Shown: positions 1 through 8,637 of the stretch, piece after piece
How the letters are laid out: each line of letters starts with the position of its first letter
How positions within the stretch are numbered: position 1 is the stretch's first letter
Source of the DNA: Cellulomonas endophytica
Lineage (GTDB): Bacteria; Actinomycetota; Actinomycetes; Actinomycetales; Cellulomonadaceae
Assembly: GCF_004123805.1 (NCBI RefSeq)
Contig: NZ_RWJX01000011.1
Location: 1 to 57,018, forward strand
Direction: 5' to 3'
DNA length: 57,018 nucleotides
Notes under the pieces: model-generated
The model's input: the letters and a program-made list of their open reading frames with translations, nothing else
Database searches by the model: none
Told to the model about the DNA's origin: nothing
Made by a program: the position numbers and the translations under genes

Positions 1-1229
1 CCGCGGCCGGCCGCCAGGGCGAGGCGACCGGCGAGCAGGCGCGCCTCCAGCGCGGGCACCTGCCAGCCCGCCCGCTCGAGGCCCAGGGCCGCGCGCCGGC
101 ACTGGGCGGCGGTCACGGGCCGGCCGCCCGCCACGAGGGCCTGCAGACGGGCCCACCGCGCGAGCACCACCCACTCGCGCCGGCGCTGCGCGGCCAGGGT
201 GCGCAGCGCGCGGTCGGCGGCGGCGAGGGCGGCGTCCACGTCCCCCTGCACGAGGGCGACCGTCGACAGCAGCAGGTGCGCCTCCGGCGCGTGGTTGCCG
301 CGGCCGTCGCGCGCGTCCGCCGCCACCGCCGCCTCCGCCGCGGCCCGCGCCTCGTCGACGAGCCGCACGGACAGCAGCAGCTCGGCGTGGTCGGCGAGCA
401 CGGACCCCAGCGGCAGGCCGAGCGCCTCGAAGCGCGACCGCGCGCGACCCAGGTGGTGCAGCGCCGTCGGCACGTCCCCGCGCTGGGAGGCGACCCAGGC
501 GAGGTTGTGCTCGACGATCGCGGCGGGCACCCGCAGGCCGTGCTCCGCGCACAGCCGCCCGGCGGCCCGCAGGTCGGACTCGGCGGCCGTGAACTCCCGG
601 CGGGACGCGTGCAGCAGGCCGCGGTTCGACAGGGCCCGGGTCTGCCAGGTGGCGTCGCCGGCACGACGGAGCACCGGCAGCGCGCGCCGGACCTCGCGCA
701 GGGACTCGTCGAGCCGGCCGAGCTCCTGCAGGATCGCCGCGTGCTGCGTCCGGGCGCGGGCGGCCGCGACCCCGTCCAGCTCGGCGACGGCCGTGCTGAT
801 GGCCCGCAGCGCGGCGCCGGGGCGCCCGCGCAGGAGCAGGGCGGACGCCAGGCTCATGCGCGCCTCCCCCCGGGCCCGGGCGTCGTGGCCCCGCCCGCCC
901 GCCGCGACGGCGGCCCGCAGGTGGGCGACCGCCTCGTCGAGACGGGCCTGCTGCATCGCGGCCACGCCCAGGGCGCGCTCCGCGACGCACACCGCGTCCC
1001 AGCGGCGCGCCGCCCGGGCGAGCGCCGCCACCCGGGTCGCGAGCGTGCGCGCCGCCGCGGGGTCGTCGCCCGCGAGGCGCAGCGCCTCCTCGGCGTCGGC
1101 CCGGACGGCGTCGCCGGCCGTCGGAGGCGTGCTGGACGTGCGGGCGGAGCGGGGCGCGTCGTCGGGTGCCGCCACGCCGCCTCCCCCCGTGCCGCGCACC
1201 CCTGCCGCCGGCCCCGCCCCCGGTGCCAT
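1..1229 (-). CDS. TPR-repeat protein, C-terminus outside the window
   Basis: The reading frame opens with ATG at 1229 and has no stop before the left edge, so only the N-terminal ~409 residues are visible. After a Gly/Pro-rich start the protein is a run of Ala/Leu/Arg-rich helical pairs typical of tetratricopeptide repeats, for example around ARTLATRVAALARAARRW, EARMSLASALLLRGRPGAAL and ALSNRGLLHASRREFTAAES. It diverges from the S8 protease gene at 1265 with only 35 bp between starts, so the two probably share a control region. Actinobacterial TPR proteins in this setting often end in a CHAT caspase-like protease domain; that domain would lie beyond the edge, so CHAT is only an inference. There is no clear Shine-Dalgarno sequence at this start. 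TPR assignment is good; function is unknown. Confidence 0.75.
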   Translation of the reverse strand, partial: MAPGAGPAAGVRGTGGGGVAAPDDAPRSARTSSTPPTAGDAVRADAEEALRLAGDDPAAARTLATRVAALARAARRWDAVCVAERALGVAAMQQARLDEAVAHLRAAVAAGGRGHDARARGEARMSLASALLLRGRPGAALRAISTAVAELDGVAAARARTQHAAILQELGRLDESLREVRRALPVLRRAGDATWQTRALSNRGLLHASRREFTAAESDLRAAGRLCAEHGLRVPAAIVEHNLAWVASQRGDVPTALHHLGRARSRFEALGLPLGSVLADHAELLLSVRLVDEARAAAEAAVAADARDGRGNHAPEAHLLLSTVALVQGDVDAALAAADRALRTLAAQRRREWVVLARWARLQALVAGGRPVTAAQCRRAALGLERAGWQVPALEARLLAGRLALAAGR

Positions 1230-1264
1230 AGTGGCGCCCCGACCGCTCGTCCTCCGGGGGCATC

Positions 1265-2593
1265 ATGGCTGCACCGCGCACGCCCGCAGAAGCCCCTGCG
1301 GCCGACGGGACGTTCGACCTCCTCGTCGCCCTCGAGCACGCCCGGCTCGTCCAGGGCCTGCTCGCGGGGTGGGACGCACGGGACGTCGTCGCCACGCCCT
1401 CCGCCGACCTGGGCCTGGCCCGTCTCGTCGGGCGGCTGCCGGGGCGCGGCGCGCCCGGCGGGTCGCCGAGGGGGACGTCGGCCGGCGCGCCGGCGGCGGA
1501 CCCCACCGTGGCCGTCCTCGCGCGGCTGCGGGCGCACTGCGCGGACCGCTACGCGGGCTGGGTGCCGACCCTGGGGCGGAACCGGCTCGTCGGGCACGTG
1601 ACGGGCGGCGGCGGCACCGTCTCGCACGGCGGCGGCCCCGCACCGGTCCCCGCCCGGCCCCCGGCCCGCGGGCTCGCCGCCCGGGGCGTCGCGCCCGGGG
1701 CCGGCGCGGGGCTCACGGTCGGCGTCCTCGACACCGCGCTCGTCCCCCACCCCGCGCTCACCGGGGCGGTGCTCGGCCGCGTCCCGGAGGACGTCGTGGC
1801 GCCGGGCACCGCGCACCGCACGGCCCGCCCCCACGCCGCGGGCCACGCGACCTTCGTCGCCGGCCTCGTGCTGCGGCAGGCGCCGGGGGCGACGGTCCGC
1901 GTGCGGCGCGTGCTGGACGACGAGGGGCGCGCCCTGTCGTGGGACGTGGCGAACGCGGTCGTGGCGCTGGGCCGCAGCGGCGTGCAGGTCCTCAACCTCT
2001 CCCTCGTCTGCACGACGGAGGACGGGCGTCCGCCGCTGGGCCTGGCCGCCGCCGTCGACCGGCTCGACCCCGACGTCCTCGTCGTCGCCTGCGCGGGCAA
2101 CCACGGGGCGGCCGGCGACGGCGACGGCGACGGCCCCGTCGGCGGTCCCGGCGGTCCCGGCGGTCCCCCTCCGGCGTCCGACGCGCGGCGGCGGCCCGCC
2201 TGGCCCGCCGCCCTCGACGACGTCGTGGCCGTCGGTGCCGCGCGCCGGCCGGCGGCCCGGCGGGGCCCGGGCGGCGGCCGGGGCGCCCCCGTGCCGTCCC
2301 CCTTCACGCCCCCGGACGCGCCGTGGATCGACGTCCTCGCGGACGGCGAGGACCTCGTGAGCACCTACCTCAGCGGCCCCGACCCCGCCGGCGGCGCACC
2401 CTTCCGCGGCTGGGCCCGCTGGAGCGGCACGTCGTTCTCGGCGGCGCTGGTCGCGGGGCGGGTCGCCGCCCGGGCGGCGGAGCTCGGGGTCCCGCCGCGC
2501 GCGGCGCTCGCGGACCTGCTGGCGGGGGCGGCCGTCGACGGCACGGGCCCGGAGCAGGGGGTGCCGGCGCCGCCGTTCCTCGCGCTGGGGTAG
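1265..2593 (+). CDS. S8 (subtilisin-like) serine protease without a signal peptide
   Basis: A 442-residue subtilase. The catalytic triad is visible: Asp156 in VGVLDTAL, His194 in GHATFVAG and Ser390 in GTSFSAA, with the oxyanion-hole Asn279 in VVACAGNHG. A ~145-residue N-terminal region precedes the catalytic domain and has no hydrophobic signal sequence, so a cytosolic protease is likely. A Gly/Asp-rich low-complexity loop follows the Asn region (about residues 285-305). Start ATG 1265 follows a G-run at 1256-1260. The gene diverges from the TPR protein at 1229 and is followed by a 65-residue gene and a CHAP-domain gene. Protease/TPR pairing suggests a regulated proteolytic module rather than a secreted digestive enzyme; that role is inference. 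Confidence 0.88.
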   Translation: MAAPRTPAEAPAADGTFDLLVALEHARLVQGLLAGWDARDVVATPSADLGLARLVGRLPGRGAPGGSPRGTSAGAPAADPTVAVLARLRAHCADRYAGWVPTLGRNRLVGHVTGGGGTVSHGGGPAPVPARPPARGLAARGVAPGAGAGLTVGVLDTALVPHPALTGAVLGRVPEDVVAPGTAHRTARPHAAGHATFVAGLVLRQAPGATVRVRRVLDDEGRALSWDVANAVVALGRSGVQVLNLSLVCTTEDGRPPLGLAAAVDRLDPDVLVVACAGNHGAAGDGDGDGPVGGPGGPGGPPPASDARRRPAWPAALDDVVAVGAARRPAARRGPGGGRGAPVPSPFTPPDAPWIDVLADGEDLVSTYLSGPDPAGGAPFRGWARWSGTSFSAALVAGRVAARAAELGVPPRAALADLLAGAAVDGTGPEQGVPAPPFLALG

Positions 2594-2742
2594 CCGGGGG
2601 CGGCCCTGCGGCGGTGCTCGGGCGCCGGGCCGACCCGCGCGCGGACGGCGGGCCGCGGGTATCAGGCGGCCCCGCGGCGGCTCCGGGCAGCGAGAGCGCT
2701 GCACCAGCGCCGCACACCACCGACCGCGGAGGAGTGATCACG

Positions 2743-2940
2743 GTGGACCCCACACCTGCGCAGGAGGTCCCCGGCACGGCGGGGCCCGTCACGACACCCG
2801 AGCCGGCCGCGTCCGGGGGCGGGGCGGTCGCCGACGCGTCCAGCCCCCGGGACGCGGAGCTGCTGGAGAGCACCGTCTTCCCCGAGGACGAGTTCCCGCT
2901 GCCGGACCAGACGCCCGCCGACCTCGGCGGGGGTGCGTGA
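2743..2940 (+). CDS. Small acidic Pro-rich hypothetical protein (65 aa)
   Basis: A 65-residue frame from GTG 2743, preceded by GGAGGAG at 2728-2734 with 8-nt spacing; an in-frame GTG at 2734 sits inside that site and is disfavoured. The product is rich in Pro, Ala, Thr and acidic residues and ends with ESTVFPEDEFPLPDQT and a Gly tail. It has no membrane segment and I do not recognise a family. Its TGA overlaps the next gene's ATG by one base (TGATG), so it is translationally coupled to the CHAP/peptidoglycan-binding protein. It could be an inhibitor, chaperone or targeting partner of that enzyme, but nothing in the sequence proves this. The good ribosome site and tight coupling support its being real. 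Confidence 0.65.
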   Translation: MDPTPAQEVPGTAGPVTTPEPAASGGGAVADASSPRDAELLESTVFPEDEFPLPDQTPADLGGGA

Positions 2941-4067
2941 TGGTCGCGACGGCGGACGCGGTGGTGGCGGCCGCCGCCTCGCAGATCGGCTACTTCGTCC
3001 GCCCGGGCGGGGTGACCAAGTTCGGGTCCTGGTACGGCCTGCCGCAGGGCCAGTGGTGCGCGATGTTCGTCTCGTGGTCGGCCAACGAGGCGGGGGCGCT
3101 GGACATCATCCCCAAGCACGCCTACACGCCCTCCGGCGTCGCCTGGTTCCAGGCGCGCGGGCGCTGGCACGGCGGCCCCGCCGGCATCCGCCGCGGCGAC
3201 GTCCTCTACTTCGACTTCCCCGGCGGCCCGCGGCGGGTGTCGCACGTCGGGCTCGTGGAGTCCGTGGCCGCGGACGGCTCGGTGCTGACCATCGAGGGCA
3301 ACACCGCGGGCCCCGGCGGCGAGCAGCGCAACGGCGGCGCCTGCCTGCGCAAGCGGCGCCGGTCGTGGATCGTCGGCTACGGGCGCCCCGACTACGCGGG
3401 CGGCGGCGGGGCCCCGGTGCAGGCGCAGGGCGTCTCGGCCGACCACCTCGCGCGGGGGCACCGGGGTGCGGCCGTCTCGGAGCTCCAGCGGCGCCTGGCC
3501 GCGCTCGGCCACGACCTCGGTCCCGCGGGCGCCGACGGCGACCTCGGCGCGCGCACGGAGGCGGCGCTCGTCGCCTTCCAGCGCTCGGCCGGCCTCGAGG
3601 CCGACGGCGTCTACGGCCCGCGGACCCGGGCGGCGCTGGAGGCCGCGACGTCGGCCGCGGCCGCACCGGCGCCGACCCCCGCGGCCGGGCTCGCGCTCGA
3701 CGGCGTCCGCGGCCCCCGGACCGTCTCCCGGTGGCAGGAGGTCATGGGCACGCCGGTCGACGGCGTCCTGTCCCGGCCGTCCGCGGTCGTCGCGGCGGAC
3801 CAGCGCTTCCTCAACGCGTCGGTCCCCGCGGCCGACATCGCCGCCCTGACGGGGAAGCCCGCCCTGGTGGAGGACGGCGACGAGGGGCCGCGCACGGCCA
3901 CGGTGCGCCAGCACCGGCTGCGCGCCTGCGTCGACCCGGCGCTCCAGCAGCTCCTGCTCGGCGGCCCGCTCGCGGTCGACGGCGTGCTCGGCCCGCAGAC
4001 GCACACCCTCCACCAGGCCGCCCTCAACCGCGCCACGCCGGGCTCGGGGACGTACGGCCCCGCCTGA
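2940..4067 (+). CDS. CHAP-domain peptidoglycan hydrolase with C-terminal peptidoglycan-binding repeats
   Basis: A 375-residue protein. Residues ~10-150 form a CHAP (NlpC/P60-like) amidase/endopeptidase: Cys40 in QWCAMFVSW, His102 in VSHVGLV and the polar third position near Glu119/Asn121 in TIEGNT. Residues ~165-235 are a PG_binding_1 domain (ending in ADGVYGPRTRAAL), followed by two further repeats with LDGVRGPRT and VDGVLGPQT signatures. It should cleave and bind cell-wall peptide cross-links. There is no signal peptide, unusual for a cell-wall enzyme and more like a phage endolysin or a substrate of a non-Sec export system. ATG 2940 overlaps the stop of the preceding 65-residue gene; GTG 2937 is a possible alternative start. 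No other phage gene is nearby. Confidence 0.85.
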   Translation: MVATADAVVAAAASQIGYFVRPGGVTKFGSWYGLPQGQWCAMFVSWSANEAGALDIIPKHAYTPSGVAWFQARGRWHGGPAGIRRGDVLYFDFPGGPRRVSHVGLVESVAADGSVLTIEGNTAGPGGEQRNGGACLRKRRRSWIVGYGRPDYAGGGGAPVQAQGVSADHLARGHRGAAVSELQRRLAALGHDLGPAGADGDLGARTEAALVAFQRSAGLEADGVYGPRTRAALEAATSAAAAPAPTPAAGLALDGVRGPRTVSRWQEVMGTPVDGVLSRPSAVVAADQRFLNASVPAADIAALTGKPALVEDGDEGPRTATVRQHRLRACVDPALQQLLLGGPLAVDGVLGPQTHTLHQAALNRATPGSGTYGPA

Positions 4068-4069
4068 GA

Positions 4070-4120
4070 CCCGACCGCCCGCAGGACGGCCGCCGGACCT
4101 CGGGGGCCTGCGCGGTCGGG
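4070..4120. terminator. Imperfect hairpin between convergent genes
   Basis: An inverted repeat starts two bases after the stop of the CHAP gene. The left arm (4070-4085) pairs with the right arm (4107-4120) with a two-base bulge. It lies between convergent genes ending at 4067 and 4151, so it may serve both. There is no T-tract, which is common in high-GC actinobacteria. Confidence 0.5.
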
Positions 4121-4150
4121 CGCCCGGGGGCGGGGTGCCCGACCCGCCCG

Positions 4151-5419
4151 TCAGGCGGGCAGGAGCCCGTGCCGCCGGACGAGGTCCCCCGCGAAGCGGC
4201 CGGCCGGGTCGAACCGCGCCGCGAGGGCGCGGAAGTCGTCGAGCCGCGGGTACAGGCGCGCGAGGGCGTCCGGCGCGCCGGCCCCCTCGAGCGTGAAGAC
4301 CTTGCCCCAGTGCGGGCGCGGGTCGAAGGGCGCCAGGGCCGCCTCGACGACGGGCAGCAGGGCCGCGAGGTCCTCGGTGCGCTGCTGCCAGGTGAAGTGC
4401 AGCGCGACGCTGTCGCGGCCGGACGCGGTCGACAGCCACAGGTCGTCGGCGGCCACCGTGCGGACCTCGGCGACGAGGAGCAGCTCCGCCAGCCGCGGGC
4501 CCAGCGCCCGCAGCGCCGTGAGGGCGGCCACGGCGTGCTCGCGCGGCACGAGGTACTCCGACTGGATCTCGGCGCCGTGGCTCGGCGTGAACTCCATCCG
4601 GAAGTGCGGCAGGCGCGCGTGCCAGGGGCCGGGGACGCCGAGCTGCTGCGTGGCGCTCGTGGCGTCGCCGCCGTCGATGGGGTGGACGGCGTGGTCCGCC
4701 GGGGCGACGCCGAGCACGCGCTCCCCCGGCCGCCACCCCGCGTCGAGCCGGCTCTTGCGCCACACCTGCGCCACGGTCGGGCCGGCGTAGTCCGTGAAGA
4801 GGCTGACGCTCGTCGCGCTGCCGGTGACCTCGTCGAGGTGGGTCAGGACGTCGTCCCACGGCACGTCCAGGTGCACCTCCTGGGCCACCTCGTAGGTGGG
4901 CTCGACGGCGAGGGTCACCGCGTGCACGACGCCGATCGACCCGAGCCCGACGACGGCGCCCGGCAGGTCCGGGTCGTCGGCGCCGATCTCGCGCAGGTGC
5001 CCGTCCCCGGTGACGAGCTCGAGCCCGCGCACCACGGCGGCGAGGTTGCGGGTGCGGTCGCCCGACCCGTGCGTCGCGGTGGCGACCGCCCCCGCCACGG
5101 AGATGTGCGGCAGCGAGGCCATCGTGTGCAGCGCGAAGCCCGCGGCGTCGAGCACCGGGGCCAGGTCCCCGTACCGGACGGGGCCGGCGACCCGCACGGT
5201 CCGCGCGGCCGCGTCGACGTCGACGGAGGTCGGCAGGGCGTCGAGGCGGACGAGCGCGTCCGTGTCCACCAGGTCGTTGAAGGAGTGCCGGCTGCCCACG
5301 GCCCGCACCCGGGGCTCCGCGGCCACGGCGGCCTGGAGCTCCTCGAGCGTGCGGGGCGCGTGGACGCGCGCGGCGCGGTAGGTGTGGTTGCGGGCCCAGG
5401 TCGTCAGCGGCGTCGGCAC
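4151..5419 (-). CDS. FAD-linked alditol (xylitol/sorbitol) oxidase, AldO family
   Basis: A 422-residue flavoprotein. The N-terminal FAD_binding_4 domain carries GSRHSFN, where His45 corresponds to the histidine that binds FAD covalently in Streptomyces AldO. Further family blocks are TMASLPHISVAGAVATATHG, SVSLFTDYAG, GVPGPWHARLPHFRMEFTPS and RPHWGKVF, and length matches AldO (~418). The enzyme oxidises sugar alcohols at C1 to the aldehyde, producing hydrogen peroxide, in the cytoplasm. Start GTG 5419 was chosen by comparison with the AldO N-terminus (TxWAxNxTY near residue 8); GTG 5425 is in frame and equally possible. It lies 76 bp downstream of the AGE-family isomerase on the same strand, so the two may be co-transcribed for polyol/sugar use. 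Confidence 0.88.
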   Translation of the reverse strand: MPTPLTTWARNHTYRAARVHAPRTLEELQAAVAAEPRVRAVGSRHSFNDLVDTDALVRLDALPTSVDVDAAARTVRVAGPVRYGDLAPVLDAAGFALHTMASLPHISVAGAVATATHGSGDRTRNLAAVVRGLELVTGDGHLREIGADDPDLPGAVVGLGSIGVVHAVTLAVEPTYEVAQEVHLDVPWDDVLTHLDEVTGSATSVSLFTDYAGPTVAQVWRKSRLDAGWRPGERVLGVAPADHAVHPIDGGDATSATQQLGVPGPWHARLPHFRMEFTPSHGAEIQSEYLVPREHAVAALTALRALGPRLAELLLVAEVRTVAADDLWLSTASGRDSVALHFTWQQRTEDLAALLPVVEAALAPFDPRPHWGKVFTLEGAGAPDALARLYPRLDDFRALAARFDPAGRFAGDLVRRHGLLPA

Positions 5420-5495
5420 GGGCACACTCTCGCACCCGGTCCCGCGGGGCGACGAACCGCGGCGCGGCGGCCGCCCGGGTCGTCCCGCGGACGAC

Positions 5496-6728
5496 TCAGC
5501 GCAGGAGGCCCGCCGCGAGCGCGGTCGGGGCCGTCGGGGCCAGCGGCAGGCGCTGCAGCAGGACCGCGTGCACGGAGTGGTACAGGTCGGGGCGGCCCGG
5601 CCAGACCGTCCCCGCCGGGCGGTTCTGCCCGTCGAGCTCGTGCTGCCAGGACCCGTCCTCGCGGACGAACACCGCGAGCGCGTGGTCCCACCACCGGCGG
5701 TACCACGCCTCGTAGCGCGGGTCGTCCGTGACGGCGCCCAAGGCCGCCGCGGCGCCGATCGCCTCGGCGAGGACCCAGTGCATGCGCTGGCGGACCACGG
5801 GGGTGCCGTCCCAGTCCGTCGTGTAGACGAACCCGTCGGCGCCGTCCGCCGCCCAGCCGTCGGCCACGGCCCGGTCGAACAGGCCCACCGCGCCCTCGAG
5901 CAGGGCGTCGGGGGCGGCGTCGCCGAGGGCGGCCCGCACGTGCAGCGCGAGGCGGGCCCACTCCAGGCCGTGGCCGACGGTGGCGCCGTAGGGCTCGAAG
6001 GGGTGGTCGGGCTGGTCCCGGTGGTGCTCGAGCTGCGGGGCCCAGCCCGCGTCGAAGTGCTCGGGGATGCGCCACCCGTTGCCGGCCGCCCAGCCCAGGA
6101 CCGTCGCCGTGATGCGCGCCGCCCGCTCGCGCCACACCGGGTCGCCCGTGGTGTCCGCCGCGCTGAGCAGCGCCTCGACGCTGTGCATGTTCGCGTTGAC
6201 CCCGCGGTAGCCGGAGACCTCGGACCAGTCCTCGGAGGCGGAGTCCAGGTGCAGGCCCGGGCCGTCCTCCCAGAAGCGGCGGTCGAGGACGTCCAGCGCC
6301 TCGTCGAGCAGGGCCCGGGCCCCGGGCACGCCGGCGACGGTCGCGCTGGAGGACGCGAAGACGACGAAGGCGTGGGCGTAGGCGGCCTTCGTGCCGTCCC
6401 GGCCCTCGGGCCCGACGGAGGCGTACCAGCCGCCGTGCTCGCCGTCGCGCAGCGGGCCGCGCAGCCCGTCGAGGGCGGTCGCCGCCAGGGGGCCGGCCCC
6501 GGGCAGCCCCGCGAGGTGGCCGAGGGCGTAGACGTGCGCCATGCGGGCGGTGACCCACGTGTGCACCGGCCGCGACAGGTCGGGCGCGCCCTCGTCGTCG
6601 AGGTAGGCGGCCCCGCCGTCGGGGTGGGGGAACCTCCGGCCGAAGCGCAGCTGGAGCGCCAGCTGCTGCGCCAGCCAGGCCCGGTGGTCCGGCCCCTCGA
6701 CCCATCGCGCACGCCCCGCCTGGCCCAT
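5496..6728 (-). CDS. AGE-family sugar epimerase/isomerase
   Basis: A 410-residue protein of the N-acylglucosamine 2-epimerase superfamily (alpha/alpha-six barrel). Signatures include ATVGHGLEWARL, where the His is an active-site residue in this family, the NANMHSVEALL block, and MHWVLAEAIGAAAALG near the C-terminus. Family members interconvert aldoses and ketoses (mannose, glucose, sulfoquinovose) or epimerise N-acylglucosamine. Length and the HGLEW motif fit YihS/mannose-isomerase-type enzymes better than true epimerases, but substrate cannot be read from sequence. ATG 6728 has a strong AGGAGGAC ribosome site just upstream. It precedes the alditol oxidase gene on the same strand and diverges from the lipid kinase at 7006. 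Confidence 0.85.
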   Translation of the reverse strand: MGQAGRARWVEGPDHRAWLAQQLALQLRFGRRFPHPDGGAAYLDDEGAPDLSRPVHTWVTARMAHVYALGHLAGLPGAGPLAATALDGLRGPLRDGEHGGWYASVGPEGRDGTKAAYAHAFVVFASSSATVAGVPGARALLDEALDVLDRRFWEDGPGLHLDSASEDWSEVSGYRGVNANMHSVEALLSAADTTGDPVWRERAARITATVLGWAAGNGWRIPEHFDAGWAPQLEHHRDQPDHPFEPYGATVGHGLEWARLALHVRAALGDAAPDALLEGAVGLFDRAVADGWAADGADGFVYTTDWDGTPVVRQRMHWVLAEAIGAAAALGAVTDDPRYEAWYRRWWDHALAVFVREDGSWQHELDGQNRPAGTVWPGRPDLYHSVHAVLLQRLPLAPTAPTALAAGLLR

Positions 6729-7005
6729 GGTCCGTCCTCCTCGCCTCGTGCGACCGCTCCGTCGCGTGTCCGCCGCCGGCACCGTCGCGTGCTCCGTCCG
6801 CCCGACGGGCGCCGTCGTGCCCCGGGCGCGGCGTCCTGCCGCGGACCGGGCGCCGCCCATCCTGCCGTGCGGCGGGCGCTCGGCGCGCGCACAGGCCGGG
6901 CACGGCCCACGGCGTGCCCGGCGCCGGTAGCGTCCGGGGCGCCGGCGTCGCGCGTGTCGCCGGCGACCCGCCCGCCCACCGCACGGGACGACCGGAGGCG
7001 CACCG

Positions 7006-7926
7006 ATGACGACACCGCTGGCCGTGCCGCGGCCCCGCGAGGCCGTCCTGCTCGTGAACGTCCGCTCGCGCCGCGGCGCCGCGCTGCACGGGCAGGTGCG
7101 CGCGATGCTCGAGGCGCGCGGGGTCGTCGTCACGGCGGAGCACCTCGTGCGCGACCCCGCCGGGGAGCTGCCGACGCTGCTCCCCCGCGTCCTGGCCGCC
7201 CGTCCCCCGCTCCTCGTGGTCGGCAGCGGCGACGGCACCGTCGCGAGCATCGTCGACCACCTGGCGCGCACCGACACGGTGCTGGGCTACCTGCCGCTGG
7301 GCACGACGAACAACTTCGGGCGCAGCCTCGGCCTGCCGCTGCGGCTGCGCGACGCCGTCGACGTGGTGGCGGGCGGCGAGGTGCACGCCGTCGACCTCGC
7401 GCGGGCCAACGGCGACTGGTTCGCCAACCTCGTGAGCATCGGCATCTCCGGCGAGGTGGCCGGGCGCACCCCGCACGCCCTCAAGCGCCGCATCGGGCGG
7501 GCCGCCTACGCCGTGACCGCGGGCCGGGCGCTCGTGCGGCACCGCGCGTTCACCGCCGAGGTGCGCAGCGGCGACCTCACCTGGCGCTTCCGCACCCACC
7601 AGCTCAACGTCGCCAACGGCGGCGTGCACGCCGGCACCGCCATCGCCGCGGACGCCGGCATCGAGGACCGGCTCCTCGTCGCCTACGCGCTCGGGGGGCC
7701 CTCGCGCCTCTCCGCGGTCGGGGCCACCGTCCACCAGGCCCTGACGCCGTGGCAGCCCATGGCGCGCAAGGGCTACCTCACGGGCACGGAGTTCCACGTG
7801 TCGACGGACCGCCCCCTGGCCCTCGACGTGGACGGCGAGATCACCGGCACCACGCCCGTGCACGTGACGCTGGCCGCGGAGGCCCTGCGGGTCCTGGTCC
7901 CCGCGCGCCGGCCCGGCCCCCGCTGA
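7006..7926 (+). CDS. Diacylglycerol/sphingosine kinase-like lipid kinase
   Basis: A 306-residue DAGK_cat-family protein. The nucleotide-binding motif appears as VVGSGDGTVAS (family GGDGT) and is followed by YLPLGTTNNFGRSLGLP. The C-terminal beta-sandwich contains VSIGISGEVAG and LDVDGEI. Members (YegS, DgkB, Rv2252) phosphorylate lipid hydroxyls with ATP at the membrane surface. ATG 7006 follows GGAGG at 6994-6998. A TAGCGT hexamer near 6926 is a plausible -10 for a transcript with a leader. It is convergent with, and functionally near, the phosphatidyltransferase/VTT pair, which fits a lipid-metabolism neighbourhood. Confidence 0.85.
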   Translation: MTTPLAVPRPREAVLLVNVRSRRGAALHGQVRAMLEARGVVVTAEHLVRDPAGELPTLLPRVLAARPPLLVVGSGDGTVASIVDHLARTDTVLGYLPLGTTNNFGRSLGLPLRLRDAVDVVAGGEVHAVDLARANGDWFANLVSIGISGEVAGRTPHALKRRIGRAAYAVTAGRALVRHRAFTAEVRSGDLTWRFRTHQLNVANGGVHAGTAIAADAGIEDRLLVAYALGGPSRLSAVGATVHQALTPWQPMARKGYLTGTEFHVSTDRPLALDVDGEITGTTPVHVTLAAEALRVLVPARRPGPR

Positions 7927-7965
7927 CCCGTCCGGTCGCCGGGGGCGGCGGCGGCGGCCCGCGAC

Positions 7966-8637
7966 CTACCCGTGGCCGAGGAGGCCGCCGGCCCAGGCGG
8001 GCACGAGGGCGAGGGTCGTGAAGCGGACGGCCCGGCCGACGAGGCAGGCGGCGGCGAAGGTGCGCACGCCCAGGCGCGAGGCCCCGGCGTAGGCGGCCAC
8101 CGCCAGCAGGGGCGGGATCCCGATCGCGCCGCTGGTCACGACCACGGCCGGACCCGCGCGACCGTCGAGCAGGGCCAGGGCGGAGCGGTGGACCACCGCC
8201 AGGCCGCGCCGGGCCCCGGTGAGGGCCGGGGCGGCCCGCCGGCGCGCCCGGGCCAGGGGCCCCTCGCCCCGGGTGCGGTCCGACCGCCGGCCGCCGGCCC
8301 CGCCCGCGGCGTCCGCTCCCGGAGGCACGCCGTCGTCGCCCGGGGCGGGACGTCCGGTCCCGGCCGCGGCCACGACGGCACGGCGGCGCCGGGCGAGCAG
8401 CCGGTCCCACGGGCGGGCGCCGGCCGCCGAGCGGACCGACAGCACCAGGAGCACCTTGCCGACGGTCTGGCCGCCCGCGGTGCCGAGCGCCGCCGCGAGC
8501 GCGACCGTGCCCGGCTCCGCGACGGCCAGCGACAGGACGTACGCCTCGGCGGGCAGGAACGGCGTGACGGCGGAGACGCACCCGACGACGAGGCCCGTGA
8601 GCAGCGCGAGGACCGCCGGGACGAGGTCGGCGCTCAC
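7966..8637 (-). CDS. VTT/DedA-like membrane protein
   Basis: A 223-residue polytopic membrane protein resembling the VTT (SNARE-associated, DedA) family: an N-terminal hydrophobic pair with the TPFLPAEAYVLSLA re-entrant-like segment, the GTAGGQTVGKVLLVLSVR block, and C-terminal helices containing GIPPLLAVAAYAGASRLG and CLVGRAVRF. A long hydrophilic Arg/Gly-rich loop lies in the middle (about residues 75-140). DedA-family proteins transport or flip phospholipids such as undecaprenyl or aminophospholipids. Start GTG 8637 overlaps the stop of the upstream phosphatidyltransferase by four bases (GTGA), so the two genes are co-translated. Confidence 0.72.
   Translation of the reverse strand: MSADLVPAVLALLTGLVVGCVSAVTPFLPAEAYVLSLAVAEPGTVALAAALGTAGGQTVGKVLLVLSVRSAAGARPWDRLLARRRRAVVAAAGTGRPAPGDDGVPPGADAAGGAGGRRSDRTRGEGPLARARRRAAPALTGARRGLAVVHRSALALLDGRAGPAVVVTSGAIGIPPLLAVAAYAGASRLGVRTFAAACLVGRAVRFTTLALVPAWAGGLLGHG

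Noticed and set aside
2940..4067. Prophage remnant, from the endolysin-like domains.
   Set aside because: No phage structural, packaging, lysis or integrase genes lie nearby, and it is coupled to a non-phage-like small gene.
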